Source of the DNA: Blakeslea trispora | Taxonomy: Eukaryota > Mucoromycota > Mucoromycetes > Mucorales > Choanephoraceae | Assembly: GCA_025331445.1 (NCBI GenBank) | Contig: JAIWNE010000049.1 | Span: 62,001-126,000 of the forward strand | Direction of reading: 5' to 3' | DNA: 64,000 nucleotides | Shown: positions 8,678 to 21,137 of the stretch, piece after piece | How the letters are laid out: each line of letters begins with the position of its first letter | Numbering within the stretch: position 1 is the stretch's first letter | The notes under the pieces: model-generated | The model's database searches: none | Seen by the model: only the letters and a program-made list of their open reading frames with translations | What the model was told of the DNA's origin: nothing | Translations under genes and position numbers: made by a program

Positions 8678-11600
8678 TTATAAAAAGTTTGTCGCAAAGT
8701 CAGGTTAAAAAAAATTAAAATGTGCTTGATATAAATTCCTAGATAACCAATAAAGCCAGATGCTTTATTCAGGAATTATGCGTATACTTGTTAAAGACCG
8801 AATCATTCAAACGTTGAGTATTAGATCATGCAAACATTGAAATATTCGTGCGCTTGTCTTGGCCCAAGATATTTAGACTACTATTTTTTAGCCTCGTGTC
8901 TTCCCTGTTTTTCACTTCATGCTCTCTACTCTTATTCTGAGCTTCACAACTGTCCATCTCAAAGAAGAACAAAAATAAACAAACAAGGCCTTTCTCTTCC
9001 CTCCATTTGCTTGCTATAACCAGCTTTTTTCTTTATTGCCTTCCTCCTGAAACAAATCAAGGCTAGATTTGCCGCCAAAGATAGGCTTGTATTTTGAGCA
9101 AGATGAAAAGATATTTGTATGAAACATTGACTCTATTGCTCCTTTGAGATATCTATCTTTTCATCCTCTATATCTTTAGCAGACATAAGTTTTTCTTCAA
9201 GTCAAAGTTGAAGCTCGGAATATGATACTTCAAATTTTCATGCTTTGCCATCCATGATTACTTTATCGTCAGTTTCGATTCTTGAATGGTACAGGCCATA
9301 CTAGTAGCTCAAATTCTCTGAAACTATACGTTCAAACCAAACACAATTTCAGTTGAAATAGCTATTAGACTTAGGATGATACCGATTCCCATTGTCGATG
9401 TCTGCTCCACTCACCAACAAATGGTTGAGATAAAACCGAACATTTACAAAAGCAATAATTGTTGATGTTGCTATAGTTTGATTTAAAAACTTTTTTTTAA
9501 TTATTGTCGCTTGAGCATAGTATGAGAAGAAATGGGTATGGTTGTTTATTATCTGATATGTATGAAAGTCTTGAATAATGTTATTGTACCAATTGCAGTC
9601 GTTACTGAACAAGGGCATTTTTAGAAGCATTGAGAATGTTATTTTTTTATACGGAAGTGTTGCGCCGTATGATCAATCTGGAAAACATAGACAATAAGTT
9701 TTGATATGGCATGCAATAAGTCTGTTTTTGTTCTCTGAGAAAATCAGAGAACTTTGAGATAAGTAGTCAAGAATTTTCATAGCACATTGGGAGATAAAAT
9801 GAATGTTACCCGATGACTGCTTCTTGCTTCTGAAATACAAGACAAAATTCGAAAGCATAAATAAACCATTAAAGATATTCCATTAAACAGCAGTTCATAG
9901 GACATTTTCAAACTCTTATTGATAAGAAGCTGGAGTAGCTTTGCTTCTTCAATATTTGGAGGTCTACTTTTGCTGCCTAATTCTCATAAAAAACCTTGAT
10001 GAAGATACCAAGGAAAACTATATCTAAAAACACAAGTTGATGGACAATCCATTATACTCTAATATAATTTTCGTATTCAAAAAGAGCGGAAAACAGACAC
10101 AGTAAACTTGTCTCATATAGGCCTTTGTAATAAAGCTCAATGACAACAAAAAGCAAGAGAATTTGGCAATACCATGAGATGCTTTTTGGATGAAACGCCT
10201 CGTTTAGACTTAAATTTCTTCTAATCTCACACCTAAAAATCAAAGAAAAACAGTGTTCTAAATACTCTCTTCAAAGTGTATCCTATAGTCAACGTTATTA
10301 TCATACAGGAAGGCTAGTGTTCAAAAAATAGCAATCACGAACTTATTATTAATGCTGCTGAAAAGACAAGAAAAGTTGCTAGCTTGCTGGCAGCATTCAA
10401 ACTTTTCTTTTCAAATTTATTTTGAATTATAACTACAGACAACACCGACTTCTATTGTTATTCATTAGTGTATATACTTGGTTATCATCGATGAACTACA
10501 ACTCGATCAATAAAAGTCATTTTGGCTACACAGTACGAAAAGACCATGTTTATAGAAATAAGCCATCATAATTTTCGATCAACTAAGCTATGCCAAAGTC
10601 GTTCAAGAAACCAAAATGACACCTAGACTTTTGTTTAGGAAATATACAATCGAAAAGGCAAGAGCAATTTAATCAGCATGCCTTCAGCACACCCATCTTG
10701 CTTCTTCAAAGCGCAATTGTTGTTGAAGCACTTCTCCTCCCTGGAGCAGCTGAGATATGTCACTGTCGGTATATACATCTATCCAAGTGAAGAAATTAAT
10801 CTTGTGTAACTGTTGATCTTTTTGAGAGCTTTTAGCTTGCAAGAAGAAAATTGACAGTGAGTGTGCTGAATGAAAAACACTCGATTTAACGATTATTGCT
10901 TCTCAATGCTACACATACAAACTGTCAAAGACGAAGGTTCTGGACCCACTGACATTATTCATTTGCGTATTAATATTATGACAAAATTTTCTATCGCATA
11001 TACTTGTACAATCCAAGAATTGTAAATTAATGAAATAAGAATCTTAAAACAATCGATTAAATATAGACGCAAGAGTTTGAAAGAATAAAAACAGCCAAAA
11101 TCAACTCGATTAGTATAAGCACTACATGACATTTCGAAATCATTTGTTTTTCTTCTTGGATGGAAGCGCTCAATGGCATGGAAGCGAAAAGTAGACTGTG
11201 TAACATCATGTGAAAAACACCTTGATATTTTTACTTTTTGAATTCTTGATCGATTACTATCATGTCAATAGCTTTAAACTACTCACTTGAGCATATTGAT
11301 TAGTCATAGAAAAGTTTGCATCAGAAAGACGGACAGAGAGCTGAATTTGGATATTTGTAAGCATGTTATTGTCCGTGAGATCTTTTCATCTCTTAATTCG
11401 GAGTCGAACTGTTCGTATCGTTATGCTTTTTTTTTTGCCGTATACTGCACGAACAGACGATTGAGTGCATAGACCTCGACTGAGTATCAAGTTCAAAAGA
11501 AACGTACGATATCATCTTTAGATGCTGAGCATGTGAAAAGCCAAAGCTATCCAAGTCTATTTATTTAAGTTAAAAAGAAAGGAAAGACATCAACCAATCT

Positions 11601-12523
11601 TTGCTATTGAACAAAACTACACAAACACTTTGCTTATTCAAGACATCTCTGATTCGAATACAAGATATAGATAGCCAAGTATAATGAAGAGTATAACTTG
11701 TACTGTGTAGTCAAGATAGTAAGCAAGTTGTATTATCCCGCAGTTTCTTACTATAATTGACGACAACCGGATAAATCGATTGTTGTAACCATCATTTTGC
11801 AATCAGGAAAAAGACGCTCTTTAAACAACTTCTCCTGTTTAACCAGAGCATGGTCTTTATGTGCTATCTTCCTGATATAACCCTCATGATATGCATTATT
11901 GACAGATATAGTAAAATATGACTGCATCTACACATGCTCGCACATAGAGGACAGACGACCTTTCACAGCCAATACACTTGTTTTATCTTTTGGTAGAGCT
12001 ATAAAATGCTTACCTTCTAGCTAGTATCGAATATGCCATTTCATTTAATGACATTGTCAATGACATGGAGATAAAAAAAGACTGTATTCCTACACCGAAA
12101 TTAATTTAATTGCATCAGTGTAAAAATAACATGTCGTACATTTTTATTTTGCGGAAGTTGAAAGAAATAAACGTTTTTGATTGACTTTAAAGAATGCTGT
12201 TGAGTGTGTCAAGTTGTCTGCCTTGATCGTCCTTGTGTGACACGAACTATTATTTGAGCCAATAATGAAACCTGTTTTTAGGATTATAGGATGCTAGAGT
12301 GACACAAACTGGCCTGTGGCTGCAAGCAGTTCCTGATTTAGATGTGCATCGTTCCGAAAGAGAAAGCATTTGAATAATTAATTTCTGTCAACAATACTGG
12401 AACACAAGCGATCCAGTTGCACCGAAAAAACTAGTATAAATACCATGCACTTTCTTCAAAATTGTCTTTCTTTATTATCTATCAGAACATCCATCTTCTA
12501 TCTCTCTTTCCATTCGTTAAAAA
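8678..12523. other. Gene-poor region with decayed coding-like patches
   Basis: 3.8 kb without an intact gene. On the minus strand about 9630-9050 reads as coding-like sequence broken by stops and shifts: one piece has F-Y-L-N-H-L-L-V-S-G-A-D-I-D, and another has DDKVIMDGKA and KFEVSYSELQL with a stop inside. A second minus-strand patch near 10800-10690 reads DVYTDSDISQLLQGGEVLQQ before a stop. These look like relics of old genes or mobile elements, family unknown. The rest is AT-rich and featureless to me. The promoter of the repeat gene lies at its right end. Confidence 0.4.
12435..12440 (+). promoter_or_regulatory. TATA box of the silk-like gene
   Basis: TATAAA about 85 bp before the start codon at 12524, in the context ctagtataaatacc. 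It is followed by a pyrimidine-rich leader (tctttctttattatct), as is common in highly expressed fungal genes. Confidence 0.6.
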
Positions 12524-14009
12524 ATGAAAATCACTGCTGCTACCCTTCTTGTCTTGGCTGCTACATGTATGTCAGCTGTCTCTGCCTCTCCTATCTCTGC
12601 CAGCAACTCTCTTGACACGTCTGTAATCAATAACTCTATCGATGTTGCTCCCTTATTGTCTAAGCGTACTTTTGTCTGTCCCTGTCAATCAAACAATAAC
12701 TTGATTGATGCTCTTATGGGTGGCATCAAGGCTGATCTCAATACTCATGTATTTTCTGCTATTTCTGCTACTGTAAGTACGAATACAAGTATTAAAGTGA
12801 TACAAAATTAACCTTTTTTTCTCCTCGTAGTTCTCTCAACAAGCTACTGCTTCTATGTCTATTGATTCATTCCTTGGTGGTGTTCTTGATATCAAAGCTT
12901 CAGCTGTTCAAAGCATTGAAGCTGCTGCCTCCGCTGCCTTAAGAGCTTCCTTCCAAGCTAGCCTTCAAGCCCAAATCAATGCTCAAATCTATGCTGTACT
13001 CGAGACCAAGCTTCGTACTAAGTGTGGTAGACGTAAATTGACTGATGCCATGCTTGTCTCCATCTTAACTGATATCTACGCTGAAGCAAGAACATTAATT
13101 CAAGTTCGTCTTCCTGTAATTGGTGGTAAATTACATGGTAAAGCTAACAGCTGTGTTGGCTCTGCTATTTCTGACATCAAGAAGAAAGTCCCTAGTCACA
13201 TCCGACACCAAATTGAAGCTGGTAACCGCTGGAACATTAGAGGTCATGGCCATGGTCACGTCGGTGCCGGTGTTGGTGCTGGTGTTGGTGCTGGTGTTGG
13301 TGGTCATGGTCACGTCGGTGCTGGTGTAGGCGCTGGTGCTGGCGTTGGTGGTCATGGTCACGTCGGTGCTGGTGTAGGCGCTGGTGCTGGCGTTGGTGGT
13401 CATATCGGTGCTGGTGTAGGCGCTGGTGCTGGTGTTGGTGGTCATATCGGTGCCGGTGTTGGTGCTGGTGCTGGTGCTGGTGTAGGCGCTGGTGTTGGCG
13501 GTCATGGTCATGTCGGTGCCGGTGTTGGTGCCGGTGTTGGTGCTGGCGTTGGTGCTGGTGTTGGTGCTGGTGTCGGCGCTGGTGCTGGTGTTGGTGGTCA
13601 TGGTCACGTCGGTGCTGGTGTAGGCGCTGGTGCTGGTGTTGGTGGTCATATCGGTGCTGGTGTAGGCGCTGGTGCTGGTGTTGGTGGTCATATCGGTGCT
13701 GGTGTAGGCGCTGGTGCTGGTGTTGGTGGTCATGGTCACGTCGGTGCTGGTGTCGGTGCTGGTGTGGGTGCTGGTGCTGGCGTTGGTGCTGGTAGCCATG
13801 TTGGCGGTCAAAATGGAGACTGTGGCTGCAAGACCAAGCGCGACAACAATGATGGTAAAACCGGTAGCCAAAATGTTACTTTTGAAGATGGTATTCAAGG
13901 CGACTTTGATGCTAAGGAAACTGTTGAAGCCTCAATTGATGCCGGTCTCAAGAACATTAGAAACTGGGATCAAAAAGAACTTGCTCAAAAGCTTGTTGCT
14001 AACTTGTAA
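12524..14009 (+). CDS. Secreted silk-like Gly/Ala/Val/His repeat protein
   Basis: Two exons, 12524-12772 and 12831-14009, give 475 residues. Residues 1-21 form a signal peptide ending in SAVSAS. A likely Kex2-type site, L-L-S-K-R, lies near residue 47, just before a CPCQ motif. An Ala/Gln-rich helical domain of about 150 residues follows (with [20 protein letters not shown]). Next come about 185 residues of repeats built from [12 protein letters not shown] and [14 protein letters not shown], and then a C-terminal part with CGCKTKR (another dibasic site) and an acidic, amphipathic tail. The repeat resembles silk or elastin-like structural proteins in composition. A cell-surface or spore-wall role is an inference. 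I know of no family to assign. The repeat count probably varies between strains. Confidence 0.85.
13243..13799 (+). repeat. In-frame tandem repeat coding (GHGHVG)(AGVGAG)n
   Basis: Nested repeats: a 6-bp GGTGCT/GGTGTT-type unit (codons for GA and GV) inside longer blocks of roughly 45-70 bp, each opened by a ggtcatggtcacgtc or ggtcatatc segment. Adjacent blocks are nearly identical at DNA level, so they probably arose by recent slippage or unequal crossing-over. Confidence 0.92.
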
Positions 14010-14304
14010 GCTACTTAGTACAGGCGTACTTTACCTTTTCGCACGCATTGCATCATATAGATATATACCTCTTAATAATTGATTGTACGTTACATTCTAC
14101 TTTTTATTAAATATTCTAATCAAACATAATGGTTTTTTTTTAACTACATTTGCGCACTGAGTTTTTTTAATCCACTTCTTTATGAATCTACCTGTTTGTT
14201 CCCGACAGAATTCAAATTGAAGGCATAAATCCTCTGTGGCTCTGGCTTACTGATTTCTTGTTATTTTATTTTTATCTTCTAACGTTTTATTCATAAACAT
14301 CAAA
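14010..14304. other. 3' flank of the silk-like gene
   Basis: AT-rich. Contains an ATTAAA-like polyadenylation region near 14105-14125. Nothing else recognised. Confidence 0.4.
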
Positions 14305-15870
14305 CATGTCAACCTCTCCTAGCAGAATTGTATACAACTTAGCCAACGTTGAAACCGCCCTTGTCGGTAATGAAGTGTCAAGAGTTCTGAGTCTCCCTTG
14401 AACGAAAAATTTTGTTTAGTAGCAAGCGAGTGGAAAGAATGCTTCGACCGCATCAGCGAGTTGAGTGCAAGCAAGTGGATCAAGAGGCGTAATAGAATTG
14501 CTGAAAGCTTGATCATAAATGAAGCTCGTGAATGTCACCACAGAGGTCATCATGCGCCTTCCAGAACTGCGCGTCTCAGCCAAAAAGACTCAAAAAAAAT
14601 TGGATGCAAAGGAGCTTTGAGCATTCTTCGGTATGTTTACGACCCCTGTGTTGTTGATGCCAAGATGTCAAAGGGCCATGTCAACCATGTCCCTGGAAGC
14701 AATAACGACATCAGAACTCTTCCTTTGACCAGGGAGACTGTAATGGTCATTGAAAGAAATTTGAGAAATGGCTCAAACTGCAGTTCTTCGCCAAATTGAG
14801 CAGCGGGAATGTGGCAAAAGAAAGTCCACTTATGATGACATTTACAATCGTGTCAAGAAGGTGTGATATGTTAAGTGGCTTTTTGAACATTTGAATTGAG
14901 CAATAATTTTACTTGAGTAGATAAAAAGAGACTCTTTATCGCCTTGATAAAAATGACTTGATTTCTTTTGACGCCTGGCTTGACCGTCAATTGCCAATGA
15001 ATAACTATGACAAGTTCTTTGCCTGTGATTTTCAATCTCCTGTTCAAGTAAGAGGGATATCTCAATAAGTCTTTCTGCTTGATGCAACACATGACATCTC
15101 TTGCAGAAATACTGTGGTGCTTTACATTCTTGTTGCTCGGGACTTTCAAACCCACAAGGAATATCCTGTTGCCTATATGTTAACCAACGATCAAACCGTT
15201 GGTCCATTGAATCAATGGCTTACCTTCTTGAAGCAACAAGGTAGTTTCAATCCTGAGGCAATCACCATTGATTATTGTGTGGCCGAGTTCAATGTCATCC
15301 GCAGTGCATTGAACGGCACCTATGTCCATTACTGCGAGTCCCATGTGTTGAAGGCTTGGAGATGAGTCATGGACCAAAAGGTCATACTTACTGCTGCTCA
15401 CACCCAAGAAGAGTTAGGCCAGTACAAGAAACAATTGGAGCAATTCCTAGCCCAACTGCTTCTCACAAGCGAAGTTGTTGCTTTCAATGAGCTTCGTGCT
15501 CAATTCAGATTGAATCTGGAGCAAGAGGACCAAGCTGGCTTTCTGGCTTAATTTCGTAGATGCTGGACTCAAACTGAGGAGCTGAAGGGTCGATGGAGTC
15601 AATCGTATATGCCGGAGACACAAGAAGCATGCTCACTAACAATTAAATTGAGTCGTGGTATAACCAGTCTAAGACTGTATATTTTAGTCGACGCAGAATT
15701 AACCAACTAGATCATTTGACTTTTGTCTTAGTTAATGATGTCGAATTTCACTTCGCAGGGGAACGAGAACGTATCATGTTCAACAATGGCAGAATGGGGC
15801 CGGAGCAAAACGAAAATGCTAAACACATATTTGTTGCTAATCAGGTTTTGAAGAGAGCTTCTTGTTCTTT
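14305..15870 (+). pseudogene. Decayed MULE-type (Mutator-like) transposase
   Basis: Conserved pieces lie in order but in different frames with stops between them. 14470-14799 gives a basic N-terminal domain with HHAPSRTARLSQKDSKK and SKGHVNHVPGS. 14920-15050 gives RLDKNDLISFDAWLDRQ. 15075-15365 is the catalytic core, with LDATHDIS (first Asp), PVAYMLTNDQTVGPLNQWL and TIDYCVAEFN (second Asp). About 15640-15850 gives ESWYNQ (candidate catalytic Glu), FVLVNDVEFHF and NNGRMGPEQNE. The VAYMLTN...D...E...NGRMGPE layout is that of MULE transposases abundant in Mucorales. At least four frame changes or stops inactivate it (for example the stop after VLKAWR at 15365 and one before ESWYNQ). No terminal inverted repeats were identified by eye. 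Confidence 0.82.
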
Positions 15871-17377
15871 TTCTTTCTTTCTGATTACACGATATCATGT
15901 TTTTTTTTTTCAAATAAATGTAAGCTAATGCGAAGATAAAAGTGATATTTAGAGAAACTAATATTAGGTCTCGTAGCAACATTAAGCACTTACCTACTTA
16001 ACCACCGCGATAAAGTCAACAACGACCATAGTGTCAATAAATGGAAAAGCTACAAAGAATTTGAAGAGATATGTATCAGATTGTACAAAAAAGAACCCAA
16101 AGAAGAAAACAACAATAAGAAGGAAGCTACTACGAGCATGCCGCTTTTCACAATCACAATAAAAATGGTGTAAGACGCCCCTCCCCCAAGTATTTTGTTA
16201 TTGACTTGTAGGTTTTGAGATTCTTCGGTTGCATGTTATATATCAGAGCTTCTAATTAACAGGTTTTTTTTAGTTCATTTTATTTTTTGCTTTCCTTAAT
16301 GCAATTCCTACACCTCACACCTATTCAAATACTTAATAAAAAGGGAATAGCTTCAGCACAATAGGTGCAGGCTCACTCTATTTTGCCATGAACTGTAGTC
16401 GTTTGTTTATGATTTCTTTCGCTAAAATTAAGTCATAAACACAACCAACAATATAAGCTGTATAAACAGACCAACTATAGAGTCATACACAAATGCATAT
16501 AAATTTCTATATAGCTGTTTGTATGACATAACCAACTTGCATGCTTTTAAACGCATCCATATATCAACCTGTTCTATGGAGATTGGTTTTTTTGTATCAC
16601 CAAATAAAAAACCAAGGTGTGCACAAAGAATAAACAAACAATCAACATATCAGCCAATGAGGACATTGATCGGCAATGTGATCAATCTACTTTATAGAAA
16701 CAAAAAAAGAGAATTTCTTTCCCTCTTTTCCTTTTTTTAATTACTTTTGTCCGGAGTTATATGTCTAGAGAGATGCTTTCTTTGAAAGAAGTCAAAGATA
16801 ATCTTTTGATTGCAAGCTCTCTCTCGTCTCGTTTTGCCCTGGAGCATCTGTCTCATCAACGATGCGTTTAAGCGATCAATTGTAGCCCTGTACAACTGGG
16901 AGACTTTTTTGCTTCCCCAAGGTGAAGGACTAGAGCTAACTTTGCCTGGGGTTAGATCATATCATCCCGGTCATCCTGAAAATTTGCTTGAGGCCGAAAA
17001 GACAAAAATAAACGGTTCATTTTTTATGTCTGTTCTACTTTTCATTCATTTGATCTATAACAAACAGCAAACAAAAAGCACTTGGCTGTAAATTGGTTGA
17101 AAACATGTGTTTCTAAACTGATAGTGGTATTGTATTGAAAGATGGAGAAACCAATGAATTTAGTGCTATATATTAACTCATGTAAACAGGGCCAGTGCAG
17201 TGGTATTTTATGTGATATTTGATGTCATGAATCTAAAGTTGTAATACCCTCTCAGTATTTCACACCGTGTACAGAAGGAAATGGCATGGTAGCTTGTCTA
17301 AATTACTCATAGCAACTAAAAACCTGTTACTTTTTTTTTGTCTAGATATTGGTATTAGTTATAGATAGTTTATTTAC
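15871..17377. other. Gene-poor stretch between transposase relic and SER1
   Basis: 1.5 kb of AT-rich DNA. A 93-residue plus-strand open frame at 16810-17091 contains a less AT-biased patch (16850-16990), but I see no motif and adjoining frames are broken. The left part may still belong to the transposon copy. No RNA gene seen. Confidence 0.4.
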
Positions 17378-18647
17378 TTATGAGTGATGCTTCTCAAAGT
17401 CATGCATGAATTGAATTAATGTATCGACATCTTCTTCAGGAAGGGCATTGTAGATGCTTGCGCGAATACCTCCTACTGAGCGATGACCTTTGAGTTGTTG
17501 CATGTTTTTAGCTTCAGCAGCTTTCAAGAATTCCTTTTCTAACTCTTCTGAAGATAATCTAAACACTACATTCATCTTGCTTCTGCAGTGGGGCTCAACA
17601 GGACACTTGTAAAGCTTAGATTGATCAATACATGTATAGAGCTTGCTTGCCTTACGCTCGTTCACTTCACTAATTCCCTGCAAACCTCCTTTCTCCTTCA
17701 ACCATTCTAAAGTGAGTCCAACCATGTATATAGCAAAAGTAGGTGGGGTATTGTACATGGAATCGTTGTCTGCAGCTGTTTTGAAGTCCAGCATCAAAGG
17801 ACGAATAGGACCAATATTTAAATCAGTCAAAAGATCGTTGCGAACAACAACAATAGTAACACCAGCAGGCCCCAAATTCTTTTGGGCACCACCATAAATG
17901 ATGCCGTGTTGAGATACGTTAACAGGACGAGACAAAAAGTTGCTAGAGACATCAGCCACAAGAGGAACCTGTTCATCTACTTGAGGAGTGACTTGAAATT
18001 CAACACCGTGAACAGTTTCATTGTCACAGTAATAGACATAAGCAACGTTATGTTTTTTTGGGTCAGTAAGGTTCCATTCTGATTGTGGCGGTATGATGCC
18101 AAATTTGCCTCCATTGATTTTCTTGACATCTAGAGCACGATTAACACGTACAGGATTTCCAATTACTGTAGGTACTAATCGCTCTGCCTCTTGAGCAGCT
18201 TTGCTAGACCAACTTCCAGTAACAATATAATCAACTACAATCTCTTCGCCTTCTTTTCCGTTTTTCTTCAGTTCCTCCTGCTTACGAGCAACTAAGTTGT
18301 AGAAGATAGAAGCAAATTCAGTGGTAGCGCCACCTTGCATAAACAAGATAGAATAGTTGTCGGGGATATTCATAAGCTCAATCAAGTCTTTTTTTGTTTT
18401 TTCTAAAATTGATCCAAAAGCTTTAGAGCGATGAGAGAGCTCCATAACAGACATCCCGGTATCATTGACGTTAAGAAACTCTTTTTGAGCTTTTAGCAGA
18501 ACTTCTTTTGGGCTATAAGGTAAAAAAATTAAAAAAGAAGAAGGAAAAGATAGCTGTTAACAAGCGTATGCACTCAAAAAGTATGTTCTAATCAAGTTCT
18601 TACATTTTAGCAGGGCCGGCGCCGAAGTTAAGAACGTGAGAAGACAT
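17378..18647 (-). CDS. SER1: Phosphoserine aminotransferase
   Basis: Two exons, 18647-18604 and 18512-17378, give 392 residues, close to family length (about 360-395). It converts 3-phosphohydroxypyruvate and glutamate to phosphoserine in serine synthesis and uses PLP. The first exon supplies the conserved start VLNFGAGPAK. The second has SVMELSHRSKAF, the cofactor-contacting ILFMQGGATTEF, the core VADVSSNFLSRPV with the PLP Asp, and IYGGAQKNLGPAGVT with the Schiff-base Lys. The end has KGHRSVGGIRASIYNALP, the substrate-binding His-Arg segment. It is isolated from other serine genes here. The first intron sits right after the GAGPAK motif, so the short exon is easy to miss. Confidence 0.95.
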
Positions 18648-21137
18648 GATACAAAATCACTGACAAGGGTTGAATGAAAAAAGAAAGGAATTGGAAAATC
18701 CAAAGATCGAATAGATATATACCTTTATGTGACTTATTAATTATGTGTCATAATTTCTCTGATTTGCTTTTATCTCAACAGCTAATCAGATCAAGTTATT
18801 TAATTCGAGGCCAGCTCTAAAGAGCATATTATCTGTTGTTCGCAGTAACAAATTCACCAACAATAGATTCATCGTCCCTCTGCAGCCTTTGTTTCTATTG
18901 AAAGCAAATGATCAAAAGCGTTAAAAGAGAGCATTTGTCAGAAAATGAAAAAGAAACAAACAAGCATATGACATGTTACACTCTCAGATATTTACTTGCA
19001 TCAGGCAAAAAGAGAAAGAAGACAATGACAATAGCAAAACAAGAAACCGAAAAGAAAGAAACTAGAGATAGATGTCAGACGCAGAAAGATCTTGCAAAGC
19101 CTGTTTTGAAATTTGCTTTTTTTCTGACAAAAAAAACTCCATTTTGACTTTGTCTGCATACAAGTCATTTTGTATTCATAATCTTCTTCTCTTCTTTAAA
19201 ATCGCGTGTATCAAACGCTTGAGGCATCTTTGCATCTGTTGAGGCTATGATATTTATTCCAGCTCTTTATTTGTTTCTTTTTTGGTGTTGCTACACCTTC
19301 GAAAACAACAAAGATACTTACAAACGATTGTTCATAATGCATAACTCTTATTCCTTGACTTGTGTATTGTCTTTCAAATGCTTATCCCTAAAGTGCTTCA
19401 TTTTGGAGTTTATATTACCAAACAAGTTCTCAAGCTGTTATTCTTCTTCGGAAATGTATCGTAGTAGAATAGCATTGAAAAGATTCCCAACAAAACTAAG
19501 ACAGGTTGCAATACAAGCCTCTCATAATATCAGGAAACATGTGTTTATCGTATTCTGATTGATTCAATATTCCAAAGAGGAGCAGCAACCACTTCACAAA
19601 AGCACATCTGTCACTGCAAGCGTATCTTAATTCCTTTGATTGACACAGTAGGAAATTGAGAAAGTTGTTTTCCTTCATAACTTGCAAGAAGCAAGCAAAC
19701 AAAAAAATGATTGATTGAAGTTGTTTATAACAGGAGACAACCTAAATGCTGAAAACATACAGCTCTCTTCACTTTCTATAATGGAAAAGAAGTTTGATCA
19801 AATACTTGAATTTGATACAGTCCTTATACCTAATATGATATACAAAATGCCTTCTTTTTTGCTTATCTGTGAAAGTAGGTTGAAAAGCTTTTAGATAAGG
19901 CATAACCTAAGGACTTGTAAGCAAGACACTGAGTTTACTGTACTCTGCCATGGATTGCTAGAGTAAGAGGGATGTTAATGGAAGACATAATAAGATATCA
20001 GATTACAATAATTACTGAAATATTTGATGGCTGCTTAGGCCCATTAAAGCCAAATTGCGAAAAAAAAGGGGGATAAACAGATTGAGAAAAGCCATGTCGT
20101 GCCCCTAAATTTTTGATTATACAAAGACATGGTAATGCCCCCTCCCCCATCAAGTCTAACGACAGAGCACAGTCAAATATTGCTCGCAATCGAATGGCTG
20201 TTCTAAACAGGTATTGTCTTTTTGAAATGACAATAATCAATTAAGTAGTTTCGATTTGATATAATGAATTTGTAGCAATTTTTATGTTCTGCTAGCAAAC
20301 ATTTATTTTTCAAAAACATACAAAGTTTATTAGTCATACACTGTTGTTCTTTTTGAATAGTTTAATTGAACCAAAACTATACTATACTTTTATAGATGGT
20401 AATATATTAATATGAAAAAAAAGTTGATAGGCACTGAATTCTCATATAGTTTAATATTTCAAAAAGGAAGCCCATAGCTTTCATGATTGTTTTATTTATG
20501 AAGGGTAGTTATACGGGCTTAAACGAGAATGACATTTTAATGTTGTGATAAATAGGTAGAGGGAGCTAACTTTACTATATGCGCTTGATAAACCCCATGT
20601 AGAAAGGTTATGATCTGAGAAGCGTATATTCTGCAGTTCATTGACAGCTTTTTGTGTTAAATTATGCGTCAGTATTTTTGTTGATAGTTATATTAAATAA
20701 ACACAAACAAAAACAAACAAATAAGTTTCATAATTTAGTATGCGCTTGCATAGAAATATATTTGTGATGGTAGTTCTGAAACTTGCATAGAGTAATTCAT
20801 TTAACTCTTAAATCTCTAAATGGTAACGAGCGTGCTTTTACTTTTGATACTTTGTAAATAGACATGACCATACTAGGCAAACAAGAACTAAACATATCCT
20901 ACTCGCGTCTGGAAAATGTATTAGGACCCGAAACAAAATGAAAGGAGTTTACTATGAATACATAAGCTATATGCTTCATCTTTTTTTCTTCTTGTATTTA
21001 CAGTACGGGTGTTGGGTACGATAGCACAATTCTTCGACCATTCAATGTAATCCAAATCCTATATAAACCGGTCTGTTTGATGGTATCTTTTCTTTTTATC
21101 ATCTCATACTCATTAACAACTTCTCATTCAAATCAAA
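18648..21137. other. Gene-poor intergenic region
   Basis: 2.5 kb with only short open frames (largest about 100 residues at 19247-19558, Cys/Phe/Ser rich without motif). No tRNA or repeat family recognised by eye. The right end holds the promoter of the small secreted protein gene. Confidence 0.4.
21062..21067 (+). promoter_or_regulatory. TATA box of the small secreted protein gene
   Basis: TATAAA 71 bp before the ATG at 21138 (context cctatataaaccgg). Confidence 0.55.

Noticed and set aside
13243..13799. CRISPR-like or satellite array
   Set aside because: Repeats are in-frame coding units without unique spacers of even length.
13131..13898. 255-residue Thr/Ser-rich open frame on the minus strand inside the silk-like gene
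   Set aside because: It is the mirror image of the Gly/Ala/Val repeat codons, and there is no signal, domain or promoter for it. The plus-strand gene has signal peptide, TATA box and intron.
16810..17091. 93-residue frame between the transposase relic and SER1
   Set aside because: No family, broken frames around it, and no gene signals. Possibly a relic, but not supportable.
19247..19558. 103-residue plus-strand frame in the gene-poor region
   Set aside because: Low-complexity Phe/Leu/Ser composition expected from T-rich DNA; no motif, no flanking promoter or polyadenylation signals that I can see.
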